A stretch of 55,496 bases of DNA from Oehlia diaphana (taxonomy: Eukaryota > Glomeromycota > Glomeromycetes > Glomerales > Glomeraceae). The translations under genes and the position numbers were made by a program. Below are positions 1-11,591 of the stretch, piece by piece. The stretch covers positions 15,907 through 71,402 of the forward strand of contig QZLH01000636.1 in assembly GCA_003833135.1 (NCBI GenBank), written 5' to 3'. The stretch's first letter is position 1. Each line of letters starts with the position of its first letter. Under the pieces are notes generated by a model, which was not told the DNA's origin, searched no databases, and saw only the letters and a program-made list of their open reading frames with translations.

Positions 1-417
1 TAAGTAAAAAAAAAATTCATTTTTTTTTTTTTTTAAAAAAAAAAAACCAGGATTAAAACTTGATTTAGAAGTTTAGTATGAGTTTTATTTGTGCTTATTT
101 AATTATTTATCATAAAGAAAAAATGCTGCGTCGAAACCTGTTTTTGGTAAAACGCGAAAGGTTAAATAAATTATACGCGTTTTATAAAAGCTTTATTAGA
201 CAAAAAAATACTTTGTTCGGTACAATTTTAAAAAGGGAAAATCCTTGGAAAGAAGGAACTTGAACAAATAACGTGATGATAATGACTCAGAGATTTTTAA
301 ATGATTAACTTGAGTAACATTAAAAATAAGTGATCCGAATATATTAACAATTGTTGATAAACTGATAGGGAAAAAAAGAAAGAATTAAACAATGTGCTTG
401 GCCATTTTTATTCACTC

Positions 418-454
<37 letters not shown>

Positions 455-458
455 TTTA

Positions 459-496
<38 letters not shown>

Positions 497-1424
497 GTTA
501 TTTGTTTATCTATCTGGCGTTTACTTATAATAACGCAATTTTAACGAAATAACGAAAATAACGTAAAAGTTTAATTAATTAATTAAACGGTTTTTTTCTT
601 ATAGTTTAGTATAAAATCGTTTAAAACCAGAAGGGTAAAAAGAAAAAGAAAAAGAAAAAAATCTCATGGAAAAAAAAAATTTTTTTTTTTTTTCACATGA
701 GATTATCCATTTAAAAAGAAATAATTTACAATATGGTAAATCTCGAATAATTTTATTGGATAAAAAATTCTTGATACAACAATAATCTCCTTGATTAATG
801 ATAAACTGTATTACAATCGGTTGAACTAGTAATCCGGTTTTTTTTTTTTAATTATAAATTCCTTAGAACTTGCTGCTACGTTCTACATTTATGGAATCAA
901 ATCACGGAATATTATTATTTTTTTTTTATCAAAGTCTTTAATCTGTAACCACGATGGTCTACCCAATCACTATTTTAGTTTTCAAATTACTGGAGTTCAT
1001 TACCGTAATGTTACCATAATGCCTAAATCTGGACATGTTCAGTATTTAGCATAAAATTTTCACCGGTTGGATAGAATAAAATTTTTTCCGTTATAAAAAA
1101 CGTTAAAATCATAGATCATATTTTTAGTATAAAATCGAATTTAGAAAGAAATCATAAATCAATTAACGTCATGTTAATAAATAAATTTATCATATTAAGA
1201 CATAATCAAACAATAAATTAAATCATTTAGCATAGATCATATTTAGAATAAAATTGTATTTAGAAATATCTTTAATAAATAATAAAGTGAGGTAATTTAG
1301 CATTATCTAACATAAATTGTAAATCAATAAAATAAAAAAATAGTGAATTTTAATGTAGCATAAGATCTTAATTAACAATAAATCACATACATTACTACAT
1401 GACTGCAACAAAAATTTGATCCAA
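1..1424. other. AT-rich gene-free sequence
   Basis: No gene is supported here. The sequence is very AT-rich with runs of A and T, and the only open frames are short and of low complexity. A small inverted pair, CTCATG and CATGAG, flanks an A/T run near 662-702 and could fold into a hairpin. Confidence 0.6.
419..496. repeat. Alternating poly-T/poly-A tract
   Basis: Two consecutive blocks, each about 18 T followed by about 19 A, form a self-complementary homopolymer tract. Similar tracts occur near 4028-4079 and 10769-10817. They could fold into hairpins or act as nucleosome-free DNA. Assembly or sequencing length errors are also likely at such sites. Confidence 0.85.
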
Positions 1425-1975
1425 ATTGGTAGGGTACTTCCTTCGGATACTTTAATGTGCAATTCAAATAATCAGAAATTTTGGTCCAAATCATCAGGGA
1501 GCAAGCATTTATAATAAATTAAGTTTAAAAAAAACAATTGAGATCCAAAAGAAAATATTCCGAGTTCTTCCTTCGGATACTTTTGTTTTTTCCCCGACTG
1601 CAATTAATATGCAATGCAAATAAACAATCAAAACATCAGGGTGCAAGCATTTATAATAAATTAATTGAGATCTATAAAAAATATTCCGAGTTCTTCCTTC
1701 GGATACTTTTGTTTTTTCCCCGGCTGCAATTAATATGCAATGCAAATAAACAATCAAAAATTTGGTTCAAATCCATCAAATCCATCAGGGTGCAAGCATT
1801 TATAATAAATTAATTGAGATCTAAAGAAAATATTCCGAGTTCTTCCTTCGGATACTTTGTTTTTTCCCCGAATGCAATTAATATGCAATGCAAATAATCA
1901 AAAAATTCTTAAATATTGAAGGCAAAAATTGGCAAGGTACAAGCATTTATAATAAATTAAGTTTTATTAAGATCT
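1425..1975. repeat. Tandem repeat block A (units of about 120-160 bp)
   Basis: About four imperfect copies follow one another. Each contains GCAAGCATTTATAATAAATT, then TTGAGATC, then a CCGAGTTCTTCCTTCGGATA box, then a CCCCG-AATGCAATTAATATGCAATGCAAAT-type segment. Copy starts are near 1499, 1640, 1791 and 1940, and unit length varies through internal indels. It looks like a degenerate minisatellite. The short frames across it on both strands are by-products of the repeats. Confidence 0.85.
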
Positions 1976-2084
1976 AACTACTTTTTATCTATAGTATGTA
2001 ATTTTTCGTAGTAGTACTAAAAACTTCATTCATTCATTCTGTAAATAAAAAAAAAATTGTGATCTAAAAAGAATATACAGTCAA

Positions 2085-2530
2085 CTATCTTTAAGTGCAC
2101 AGCACACTCTCTAAGTGCACGCATTATATATATTTTTCTCTAAATGCTCCCTCTTACTCGGTTCAAAGTATACAGTGATCATACGAAATTTCTCTCTCTA
2201 AGTGCACGTATTATATATATTTTTTCTCTAATGCTCTCTCTTGTTCAGTTCCAAGTATATTAAGATCATATGAAATTTCCCCCACTTTCTCTAAATACAG
2301 TTGATTCTCACTAATTTCTCTCTCTCTAAGTGCATGTTACTCTCTAATTGCTCTCTTCTAAATGCACGCAATATATATTTTTTCTCTAAATGCACCCTCT
2401 TACTCGGTTCAAAGTATATCAGATCATATGAAATTTCTCTCTCTAAATGCACCCTCTTATTCAGTCAGTATATAGAGATCATAAGAAACTTCTCTCTCTA
2501 AATGCACACCTTTTCTAAGTACACATTTTT
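2085..2530. repeat. Tandem repeat block B (CTCTCTAAGTGCAC family)
   Basis: Repeats of a roughly 90-110 bp unit contain CTCTCTCTAAGTGCAC, a run of ATATAT followed by TTTTCTCTAAATGC, then TCTTACTCGGTTCAAAGTATA and GATCATACGAAATTTC. Four or five diverged copies can be followed. No coding potential is seen beyond repeat-derived frames. Confidence 0.8.
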
Positions 2531-2929
2531 CGTACTTCCTTCGAGTATTTCCCGTTCTATTTTTAGTAAAAAAAATTCGGCAGAAAAAAAAAAAAATTAA
2601 ATTACAAAGCTATACAGAACAATGGGTTTTGAAATATACATTACAGATTTTAAGTACTCCTCTTTTGATAGTTTCATCCGTTTGCAATCCGTCTAGCGCA
2701 TAGAATCAGCTTCACCTACCAAAGTATACAGGTATGTTACCTTGGATAGCATGCAGGTTGAAAAGTTTTTCTATGCTTGAGACTCAATTCAATAAGAATT
2801 GCACATTCTTTATGCTTCATTTTTCAAAGGCTCAATTCAATAAGAACTTCACATCCTTTAGGTATAAACTCTAAGTAGTTCTTCTTTATTATTAATTTAC
2901 AAATATTACATATGCATATTATATAAAAG

Positions 2930-3545
2930 AAAAAACAACGTGAAGTTTTATCCAAGTACTTCAAGTTTTTCCCGTTTTAAAGGTTTCTTTTTTTTTCAGA
3001 AAAAAATTTGTCAAAAGAAAAAAAAAAGGGGATTTAAAAATTACAAACTTATATAGGTCAAATCACCTATATTTTAAATACATATAAAAAAAGAAACAAC
3101 TATCCGAATACTTCCTATACTTCCTTCGAATATTTTCCAAAAAAAAAACAACGTGAAACCTTTTATCCGAGTACTTCCTATACTTCTTTCGAGTATTTTC
3201 CAAAAAAAAAAAACAACGTGAAACTTTTTATCCGAGTACTTCCTATACTTCTTTCGAGTATTTTCCAAAAAAATATAACAACGTGAAACTTATTATCCGA
3301 GTACTTCCTATACTTCTTTCGAGTATTTTCCAAAAAAAATAACAACGTGAAACCTTTTATCCGAATACATCCTTCGAATATATCCCCCAAAAAACGTGAA
3401 ATTCCTATACTTCCTTCGAGTATATCCCCCCTAAAAAAAAAACGTGAATTTTTTATCCGAATACATCCTTCGAATATATCCCCCCAAAAAATAACGTGAA
3501 ATTTTTTATCCGAGTACTTCCTTCAAGTATTTCCTGTTTTACAAA
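2930..3545. repeat. Tandem repeat block C (period about 63 bp)
   Basis: A unit of about 63 bp is repeated around eight times: AACAACGTGAAAC, TTTTATCCGAGTACTTCC, TATACTTCTTTCGAGTATTT, then CCAAAAAA. The right part shifts to a shorter CCGAATACATCCTTCGAATATA form. The CTTCCTTCGAGTA core is shared with block A, so the two blocks may have a common origin. The 60-70 residue frames on the minus strand here only read the repeat. Confidence 0.85.
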
Positions 3546-4027
3546 TATGTAAAAAATCAAAACAATCATTAAATTCATTTATACTAGACCCTCCGAGCAT
3601 TTCTCCGAATATTTCCATTTTAAATTTTTTTTTTTTTTTTTTTCTTTTCTTGTAAGATCCGTTTAATTCCGAATACTTTTTTATTTAAGATTACAAATTC
3701 CGTAAATATTAAATTTTATATGGTACATTAAAAAAAAAATTATATATATATCATAGATTGTATTTAGAATGAAACGAATTTGTAATTGCATTCTTCTTGT
3801 AAATTATTGATAATATTTTACTTGTTATCCCTGTTAAATAGCAGGTTTTTGTTTCATAAGAAAAGAAAAAAAGAATATTCATAAAATCCAAAATTTTACA
3901 TAATTTTATATGAATAACCATGGATACAAACAAGAACTAATAACTAATAAGAAATAAGAACTACAAGATACTACAACTTTTTTTTTTTTAATTACGCCTT
4001 TTTGAAACTGAATAATATTAATAATAG

Positions 4028-4060
<33 letters not shown>

Positions 4061-5125
4061 TTTTTTTTTTTTTTTTTTTCGCGATAAGAAAAATACGCGT
4101 TTCCAAAAAAAAAGAGCTATGATTGGTTTGGTATGCATAATAATAATCATAATCAAATTAATACAAAAATATCATTACACCAAAAAAGCCAAAATAGGGA
4201 TCCAATTTCCTGGAAAATTCATCATGAGTTATAGAAATTGAATAATATAGCATTAATTATAAGCATTGAAACGTAACATTGATTCGATCTACAAAAAGGT
4301 ACATTCGTTATACTAATTTAAAAAAAAAATCTCATTCGTTGAACTAATTAATTTAAAATCTAAAATCTAAAATCTAAAATCTAAAAAAAAAAAAAAAAAA
4401 TTAAATTTAAACACAATGATTTTCTAAAATTCTTTTGTTAGATCACGAGAACAAACATTTGCCGCAAAATTATTGATCTTGATAGGTCAGAGGTATACTT
4501 CTTTACTGTAAAATATATTATGCATATTAAGATGCATACCCCAAATATATCAAGAACCATATTTTTGCACATTTGCCGGTTATTCATAATCTGATTCCAT
4601 ATTACGAGATGATTTGATAACTACATTACTACAATGGTTACAAAAAGAAAAAAAAAACTTTAATTAAAAAATTTTCTCATAACTCATATAACTGTATATA
4701 TATATATATGTATATATATTTGTTGTTTTTATACTTGCATGATAAATAACAATATAAAAAAAAAAAAAATAATCATCCCATTGACATACGATCAAAAATC
4801 ATTGAACCAACCATTGGTTATACAGTATAAATATGATCGTATGATGTTTTATCGAATGATAAATAACATGTGTCAAATTTGGTAACATATAAACATATAT
4901 AAACATATATATATATTATACTATATATATATATTAAAATATGTATGAACAATCCCATATCCAAATTTGGTTCACGCATGTGCTTATCAAAAAAAAAAAA
5001 ATGATCCCATTATCCAAATTAAAATTCTACGGGAATTACTTTTTGTAAATCATTTGATTTTTTTTAGAAGTCATAAGAACAAAATATTTTTATCGACTCT
5101 TCGACCATCTTTCAAAACCCTGTGT
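3546..5125. other. AT-rich gene-free sequence with homopolymers and microsatellites
   Basis: No gene is supported. The stretch holds a long A-then-T tract at about 4028-4079, a TAAAATC microsatellite near 4355-4385 and TA microsatellites near 4695-4725 and 4895-4935. Confidence 0.6.
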
Positions 5126-5290
5126 GGCAAAAATATGAATCTTGACCCGTCACATGTATTAATCTTGACCCACTGCATGCACGTTGTCGATCACATATAT
5201 TTTACAATACACCATGAATAGGATCGACAACGTGCATGCAGGTGGGTCAAGTTTCACGTACGTGACGGGTCAAGATTCATATATTTGCCC
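5126..5290. repeat. Long imperfect palindrome (foldback hairpin)
   Basis: The left arm (5126-5192) and right arm (5222-5290) are inverted copies around a 29-bp loop. Near-identical segments in both arms include ATGAATCTTGACCCGTCAC, CTTGACCCAC and TGCATGCACGTTGTCGATC. It is locally GC-richer than its surroundings, so it may be a MITE-type or foldback insertion. No clear target duplication was found. Confidence 0.85.
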
Positions 5291-6872
5291 CTGTGTGTGT
5301 CAACATTATAATCTGGTTTGTAAACTTGGTTTTTTTTTTCCTTTTTTTTTTTGTAAAAAAAAGTTTTGGTTTTTGGTAAATTAAATGCAAAGCATGCAAA
5401 TAAATATTTATCTATTTTTTTTTTTTCAATACAATAAATAAATACAATAATAATATAGAGATTACTATAATTATATTTAGTTACTTTTCTATACAGAATT
5501 TGATAAAAAAGATTAAAAAGATAAACCTAAATTATTTAATTATTGATGTTGTATTACTTCAAACTCATTCACTATTATGTTACGCGAGAAATTTTTTAAA
5601 GAGAATAACTTTTTAATAATATTATAAATTAATTAATTTATCAATAATTTATTTCCGAATAGTAATAAAATATATCAAATTTTCCAAAACATTGAAACAT
5701 TTGTCAAAACTGTCAAAAGTTAAAAAAAAAAAAAAATTTTTTGTTTTTTTTTTTTTTTATTAATCAATTTTATAATTACAATTACAATATTAATTATAAT
5801 TACAATATTAAATTAAATAAATTATACTTTTTTTTACGCGAACGCGTCTTATTAATATATGACGCGAAACGTGATGTACAAAGGAAAAAAAATATACAGT
5901 ATGTACTGCGTATATATATGAGTTATATATGTATATATATCTTTATTTTTTTTTTTTTTTTCTTTCTTCTCTTAAATTTTTTTTAAAAAAAAACTTCTGA
6001 AATTTCACCACTAACACCGAATCCCCTTATTTTTTTTTTTTGAAAAAAAATTCTGAATCTTTTACAAGTGAAATATAAAGGCTAATAGATAAAAAAAAAA
6101 AAGCTAAGCAAGTAGTAACAGAAAAAAAAAAGATAAATAAAAAGAAAAAAAACTAAATCATAATTGAAATAATTATATAAATTTCGCGGAATAAAAAAAA
6201 AATGAACACATAATAAAAAAAAAAATAATTTGATATATATATTAATAATGAGAATCAAAAAACCAAAGCCATAAAAGAAAAAGAATAAAAACTTAATCGT
6301 TTTTTTTTTACGCCGTACAAATTTCAAACAAAACCAAAGAAATTTTTTTTTTCTAAATACAAATTTACAAGTGTCCTTCGATTTTTGAAAAATTTGTAGA
6401 CTAATGTGGAAAAAAGTGTATAATGAAAAGATGGGTTTCTCTATAAAGATTATGCAAAAAAAAAAAATAAAAATGAATTTACACGGGAAGAATGTATAAG
6501 AATGTTGTGTTTTTTTTTTCCTTTTTCTCTGACGACTCTGTTAATTATTTTAATTAAAGATTAACCTTAATCAAAAACTCTCCCACTAATCGAACCTACA
6601 CTCTGCGATCTTAAACCAATCCTCTTTTCTTTTAAAAATGAAAAATTAAGATCAATCTTTCCTTTTTTCCTTCTTTTTTTGTTTTTTTGGGGGGGTTTTT
6701 TTTTTTGATAAAGAAATAGTGATATGATTAATATAACTAATTATTTGAAATTTTTTGATAATTGAAGAAAAATATTAAATCAATTGTTCATTAATTAAAT
6801 GATTAAAAAGGAAAAGTATATTCTTTTCCCTCCTTATTTTTTTTTTATTTAACTTTATCCCACACATACAGT
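5291..6872. other. AT-rich gene-free sequence, 3' flank of the phosphatase regulator gene
   Basis: No gene is supported; open frames are low-complexity Phe/Lys/Tyr/Ile strings. The last few hundred bases lie downstream of the minus-strand gene at 6873-8435 and probably include its 3' UTR. Confidence 0.55.
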
Positions 6873-8435
6873 TTAAATCAAAACTGGAGGAGAACCAGCG
6901 GTAAGTGGGGAGTTGGTAGCATAAGGTGAACCTGAGTAGAAACAATACTGATTTACAAGATCATAATATGAACTTGATCCGATGTCAGGTTTTGATGGTG
7001 ATGGAATCGCGATTGGATTCGAATTATTCAATTGTGAATGTGAAATGGGAAAATCAGAAGTACCTGGCATCCCATCAACATAATTATTTGGAAAAAATGC
7101 TTGAAAAGCTTCGTTATTATAATTATTATTATAATTACCATATTGTACTTGAGGAGCGAAAAATTGAAATGTACGTGGATAATCATTTGTTGGAGTTACT
7201 GGAGCTGATGATCTAGAATTTTGAGCAACAGACAATGAAACACCAATATCATAACGTCCCATCACTCTCTTTCTTACATCATCCATATTTAATTTAGGTG
7301 AAGATTCCAATGTTGGTGGAGAACGACAAAGAGATTCATTCAAATTCTTAGTTGATTGACGTGACATGGATGCCATAGACCATTTTGATGAATTGGATGA
7401 AGTATTTTGATTATTTTTACTTTTTTTTTTATTAGAAAATATATTTGATGAAGGTGGTGTTATCCTCTTAAAATTAACTTGATAATTTGATCCATTATTA
7501 TTATCCCAAAAATCATTATTTTCTACACTATAATGAACGGCGAAATACATTGTCTTTCCATCAATAGGATTTCTTGAATTATCGATCAACTCGATAGAGA
7601 AAATGAAAGCATCAAAACCTTTCTTATTATCCTTTGAAGTTATACCTTCGACAAAAGTTGCGCGTACTTCAGATACGGTAGACCAAAAATCAAAAGTGTA
7701 CCTTACATCGACAGTTTTTTGGAAAGCAATATTTTGTACCATAATTCGACCTTGAAGTTTTCTTTTATCTTGAGATAAATAAATTGACTCTACGAATACA
7801 GGTTTTGAACTATGTAAAGTAGTTATAACAGGTCTATTTGGAAGAGAAATGATAAGTTCAGGTTCTTCAATATTATCATCTTCATCGTCAGAAGCGGAAA
7901 AACCAAGTACATTATCGTCAAATACATTATCATCATTATCGGAATCCTCATCTGAGGAGGCATCAACACTTACAGCTTGTGGTCTTTGTGCCTCATTGAA
8001 CAACTTAATTTGTTCCAGATCTGCATTGAAATGTACATACTTTGGGAAAGTGGGCGTAGCAGGCTCGGATTTTGAAAGACCTTTTTTAAGCGAGGGTTTT
8101 ACAATTTCACCACTCTTCTTTCTTAATATGCAAGGACGAATTTCTGGTAATGGTAATGTAGGTAAGTCAACTTTTAAAGAAGGTTTTCTTGAATATGATT
8201 CTGGAGCAGATTTACGTCTTGGAGAAGTTGAAAGTTGAGGAGAAGTTGAGAGGATATCTTTGACTTCCTTTATAGCATTATTACGATCGATATCGTTCAC
8301 AAAATCATTAGCAAATTTGTCCAAATCAAAATTCTTCTTTTTAGAACCAATAGATGATATCGTTGAAAAAGGCCATCCTTTACATGGGATTAATGGGGAA
8401 AGAGCAGGACTTGTTGCTGGAGGTGTGTAAGGCAT
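6873..8435 (-). CDS. Glycogen-targeting regulatory subunit of protein phosphatase 1 (CBM21 domain)
   Basis: A single uninterrupted frame of 520 residues. Residues 1-130 are Ser/Pro-rich and basic. A PP1 docking motif of the RVxF class, KYVHF, lies at about 132-136 and is followed by ADLEQIKLF, as in PPP1R3-type proteins. A strongly acidic Asp/Glu/Ser stretch covers about 158-190. A CBM21 carbohydrate-binding module covers about 212-322, with the family signatures VQNIAFQKTVDVRYTFDFW and FWDNNNGSNYQVNF. The C-terminal 190 residues are Asn/Ser/Pro-rich and look disordered. Proteins of this type (yeast Gac1/Pig/Gip2, animal PPP1R3) bring PP1 to glycogen so that glycogen synthase is dephosphorylated and activated. 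The start at 8435 is the first ATG and gives a family-typical length. Function is assigned from the domains; which yeast paralogue it matches cannot be said. Confidence 0.93.
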   Translation of the reverse strand: MPYTPPATSPALSPLIPCKGWPFSTISSIGSKKKNFDLDKFANDFVNDIDRNNAIKEVKDILSTSPQLSTSPRRKSAPESYSRKPSLKVDLPTLPLPEIRPCILRKKSGEIVKPSLKKGLSKSEPATPTFPKYVHFNADLEQIKLFNEAQRPQAVSVDASSDEDSDNDDNVFDDNVLGFSASDDEDDNIEEPELIISLPNRPVITTLHSSKPVFVESIYLSQDKRKLQGRIMVQNIAFQKTVDVRYTFDFWSTVSEVRATFVEGITSKDNKKGFDAFIFSIELIDNSRNPIDGKTMYFAVHYSVENNDFWDNNNGSNYQVNFKRITPPSSNIFSNKKKSKNNQNTSSNSSKWSMASMSRQSTKNLNESLCRSPPTLESSPKLNMDDVRKRVMGRYDIGVSLSVAQNSRSSAPVTPTNDYPRTFQFFAPQVQYGNYNNNYNNEAFQAFFPNNYVDGMPGTSDFPISHSQLNNSNPIAIPSPSKPDIGSSSYYDLVNQYCFYSGSPYATNSPLTAGSPPVLI

Positions 8436-10776
8436 TTTTGATTATGTATATGTGTGTTTGTGTGAGTGTGTGTGTATATATGATATTGATATATAAAAGA
8501 TAAGGTAAAAAAGTAGAAAATTATAATTATATATATATGTATGGAGTAATTTATCCCTGAAAGAAAAAAGAGAAAAAAGAGAAAAAGTTAGTTATTTTAT
8601 ATCAAAAAAAAAGATGATATTAAATAAACTAATGATATTAGGATAAACGTCAAGCTATTATATTAATAATATTAGATAAACGAAACGTAAAAAACCGAAT
8701 TTACGAGAAAACGTAAACGCGTTTAGAAAAATTTCACAATTTTTTTAAGGTTTCACCTTAATAATATACGAGTGAAGAACACGGTTTTAAATAAAAGGAG
8801 AAAAATAATAACTTGACGAATACCCTTATAAGTTATAGATGGAGAAAGGGAAAAAAAAAAAAATAAAATGATATAAAAACTTACTTGGAAAAAAAAAATC
8901 AAATTATTGGATTTGAAAAAAAAGATAATAAAATTATATTTTTTTTTTTAAAAAAAAAAAAATCAAACAAGAGAAAATATGAAAGGTATGAAGAAAAATT
9001 ATTTTTATATATTTTGTTTTTTTTTTTTTTATAACGACTTTAAGAGGTAAGGTAAAATGTAAATATTACAAATATATTCGCGTTAAAAAAAAAAAATGAT
9101 GATTTAATAAATTTCGTATAAATTTCTTTTTTTCGAATGGAAACCAAATGGAAACCCAAACTTTTTTTGTTCAAGATAATAAAAGAATATTTTTTTAAAA
9201 AAAAAAATTCAAAAAAATTTTTTGGAGGGATTTCAAGCGAAAACAAAAGGTTTTTATAAATGAATTTTTTTTTGTTGATAAGGATAAAAAAAAATTATAT
9301 TAGAACAATATAAAAAAAAATCTCGGTTATAAAAAAATTTTCAATATCTATAAAATCAGTAAAAAAAAAAATAATTTAAAATAAAGCATGCATAAATAAA
9401 ATTTTTTTTTTTTTTTTCAATTAATTTCAATATATAAATAATAAATAAATAAATAAATAATCAGTATATATATATATGTATGTATAAAAAAAAAAGCATT
9501 CAAATATATATTGTACATGATAAACATGATAAAAAAAACGCATATATACTATATATAATAACAGGATTTAAAAACGGTTTTGACATTTTGGGGACAGCTT
9601 ATAAGGTCCATTATCTTATATGAAACAATTGTATGGGATTGATAAAAAAGATTTGATTACCTTTTTTACATGAGAAATAAGTTTGAAAGTTTGAAAATTT
9701 CACCGTATCATCATCATCAAAAAAGGAAAAAAGAAATTATTGTGGTTTGAATAAACCTTTATTTATACTACGCACCGCATATTATAAAACAATTACAAAC
9801 ATGAGAAAAAAAAACCATTCCCTTTTGTCAAATTTCGGTTGGCTAAAAAAAAAAAAAAAAAAATTTTTTTTTTATGGAGTAACTTCAAATGGACATAATT
9901 TTCTTGGTTTTCGCCATCTCCGCATTTTTTGAAAAATTTCGTATTTTTTTAATTATATATTTTAAGTTTTGCGGTTAAAAAATCATTTCTTTTCCGGAAA
10001 TATCATTCCATTAATATTTCATTTTAATATATATCAAATGATTTCGATAACCCCGGATAAGTAAAAAAAAAAAAATAAAAATAACAATGAAATATACCTT
10101 TTAGAAATTTTTTTCTTGAACGAATGAAAAAAGAGAGAGAAAGTAAGTTATATTATAAATTAATAATACTAAAAGGGAAAAGGATAATCACGCGTCAAAA
10201 AAAAAAGCCATTTTTTTTTTTATAATTTGTATTTTAGAAGAAAATTGGCTTGGTTTCTTTGATGCTTAATGACAATCTGGGGTAAAAAGGACGAGATAGG
10301 AAAGGCATTTGGGTAAGTAAGTAAGTTGATGCTCAAATGGATGTACTTTGGTAAAAAAATAATCGAAATGTTTATTCTGGATAAATGGAAAAAAAAAAAA
10401 TGTATGATGACGGTATCGTAATTCTCTCGTAGAAATGACAAATATTTGCAATCCCCAAAAAAAATGGTTGCAAGTCAAATTTCAAAAATTTCAATTAAAC
10501 CAGATCTGTAACAAGATTATTTAAATTTAGAATTAAGAGTTTTAAACGTCTATCTGCTATCATTAATTAAAAGTCAAATTAAAATTCAAAATTAGACCCC
10601 CTGTAATTTTATTATTATTATTAATTAAACTATACTATCTAAAGTCATTCATTCATTTGCATTAGCTAAGCCTATACTAAAAAAATTACATTATTTAAAA
10701 ATTTTCATTCTTCCTTATCCATCCAATCATTAAGTAAATTTCCCAGCTATGGGTAAAAAGTCAAAAAAAAAAATTT

Positions 10777-10816
<40 letters not shown>

Positions 10817-11591
10817 ATTTCTTTAATTTATAAAAAAGAAAAATTACATCAAATTTATCATAGAAAGGTTTAAAAGAGTTGAATCAGATCGTGTTAAAAT
10901 CATTTTGGTACTTACATTTTTTTCGTAATGATCAATTTTATTACGGCGCATTTATTTATCAAGTTACAATAATAGATAAAGAACAAAATAAATAGAGACG
11001 TTTCACACAATTCACAACTCACTCCATGCAAAAAAAAAAAAATTATAAAATTTTTTATTTTTATTTTTAAATCACAAAGCGAACCGAGTTACAGTAAAAA
11101 TTAACAAGGACCCTATATAAAACTAAAGTCTAAAGTAACTATGAAGACTGATAAGGAATCAGGGTGATGTCATCTTGGTCGGAAAAGGGAAGTGCACGGG
11201 ATCGGGATGAACCTACCCCGGGCACGCTCACAAGGACTCACAATTAGTGTTGAATTAACAATTAAAAAAAAAAATTCTGGTATGAAATAGGCAAGTAGCC
11301 TTAAGTTACATTTCTCACAATTAGTCAAATACGGTCAACGTACGACCTAAAAATTGCGTAACAGTAATTCACTTTTTTAATTGATAAATACTCGCATGAT
11401 GAATACTCATCATATTAATCATTTCTTTCGCATAAATTAAATAAGTATCAATATCGTCATTATAAGCCACTGATCATGAATTCATGATGAATTCGGAAAA
11501 GTTTTTACAAGCATATATATTATCCTCAAACCTTCTCAAAACTTCTCTCTCTCTAAAAAATTTTTTTATCGTTTTACGGAATTATCTCCCA
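8436..11591. other. Gene-free sequence upstream of the phosphatase regulator gene
   Basis: The first few hundred bases are the presumed promoter and 5' leader of the minus-strand gene, with a GTGTGT/TATATA-rich stretch at about 8446-8495. The rest is AT-rich with homopolymers (notably about 10769-10817) and no supported gene. A short GC-richer patch near 11160-11245 does not match anything I recognise. Confidence 0.5.

Noticed and set aside
1538..1813. Plus-strand frame over tandem repeat block A
   Set aside because: The peptide repeats with the DNA unit and has no recognisable motif.
3074..3390. Overlapping minus-strand frames with repeated ENTRKKYRKYSD-like peptides
   Set aside because: They read the 63-bp tandem repeat; there is no start context or domain, and both strands are open only because of the repeat composition.
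2930..3545. CRISPR-like array
   Set aside because: Repeats are contiguous, without unique spacers of constant length, and the context is eukaryotic.
4002..4241. Poly-Lys/poly-Phe frame
   Set aside because: Translation of a homopolymer tract.
7849..8238. 129-codon plus-strand frame inside the phosphatase regulator gene
   Set aside because: It is antisense to the acidic and Ser-rich part of a clear gene; its Ser-rich composition is a by-product.
11160..11245. GC-richer patch as a possible tRNA or small RNA gene
   Set aside because: No cloverleaf or A/B-box pair could be made out.
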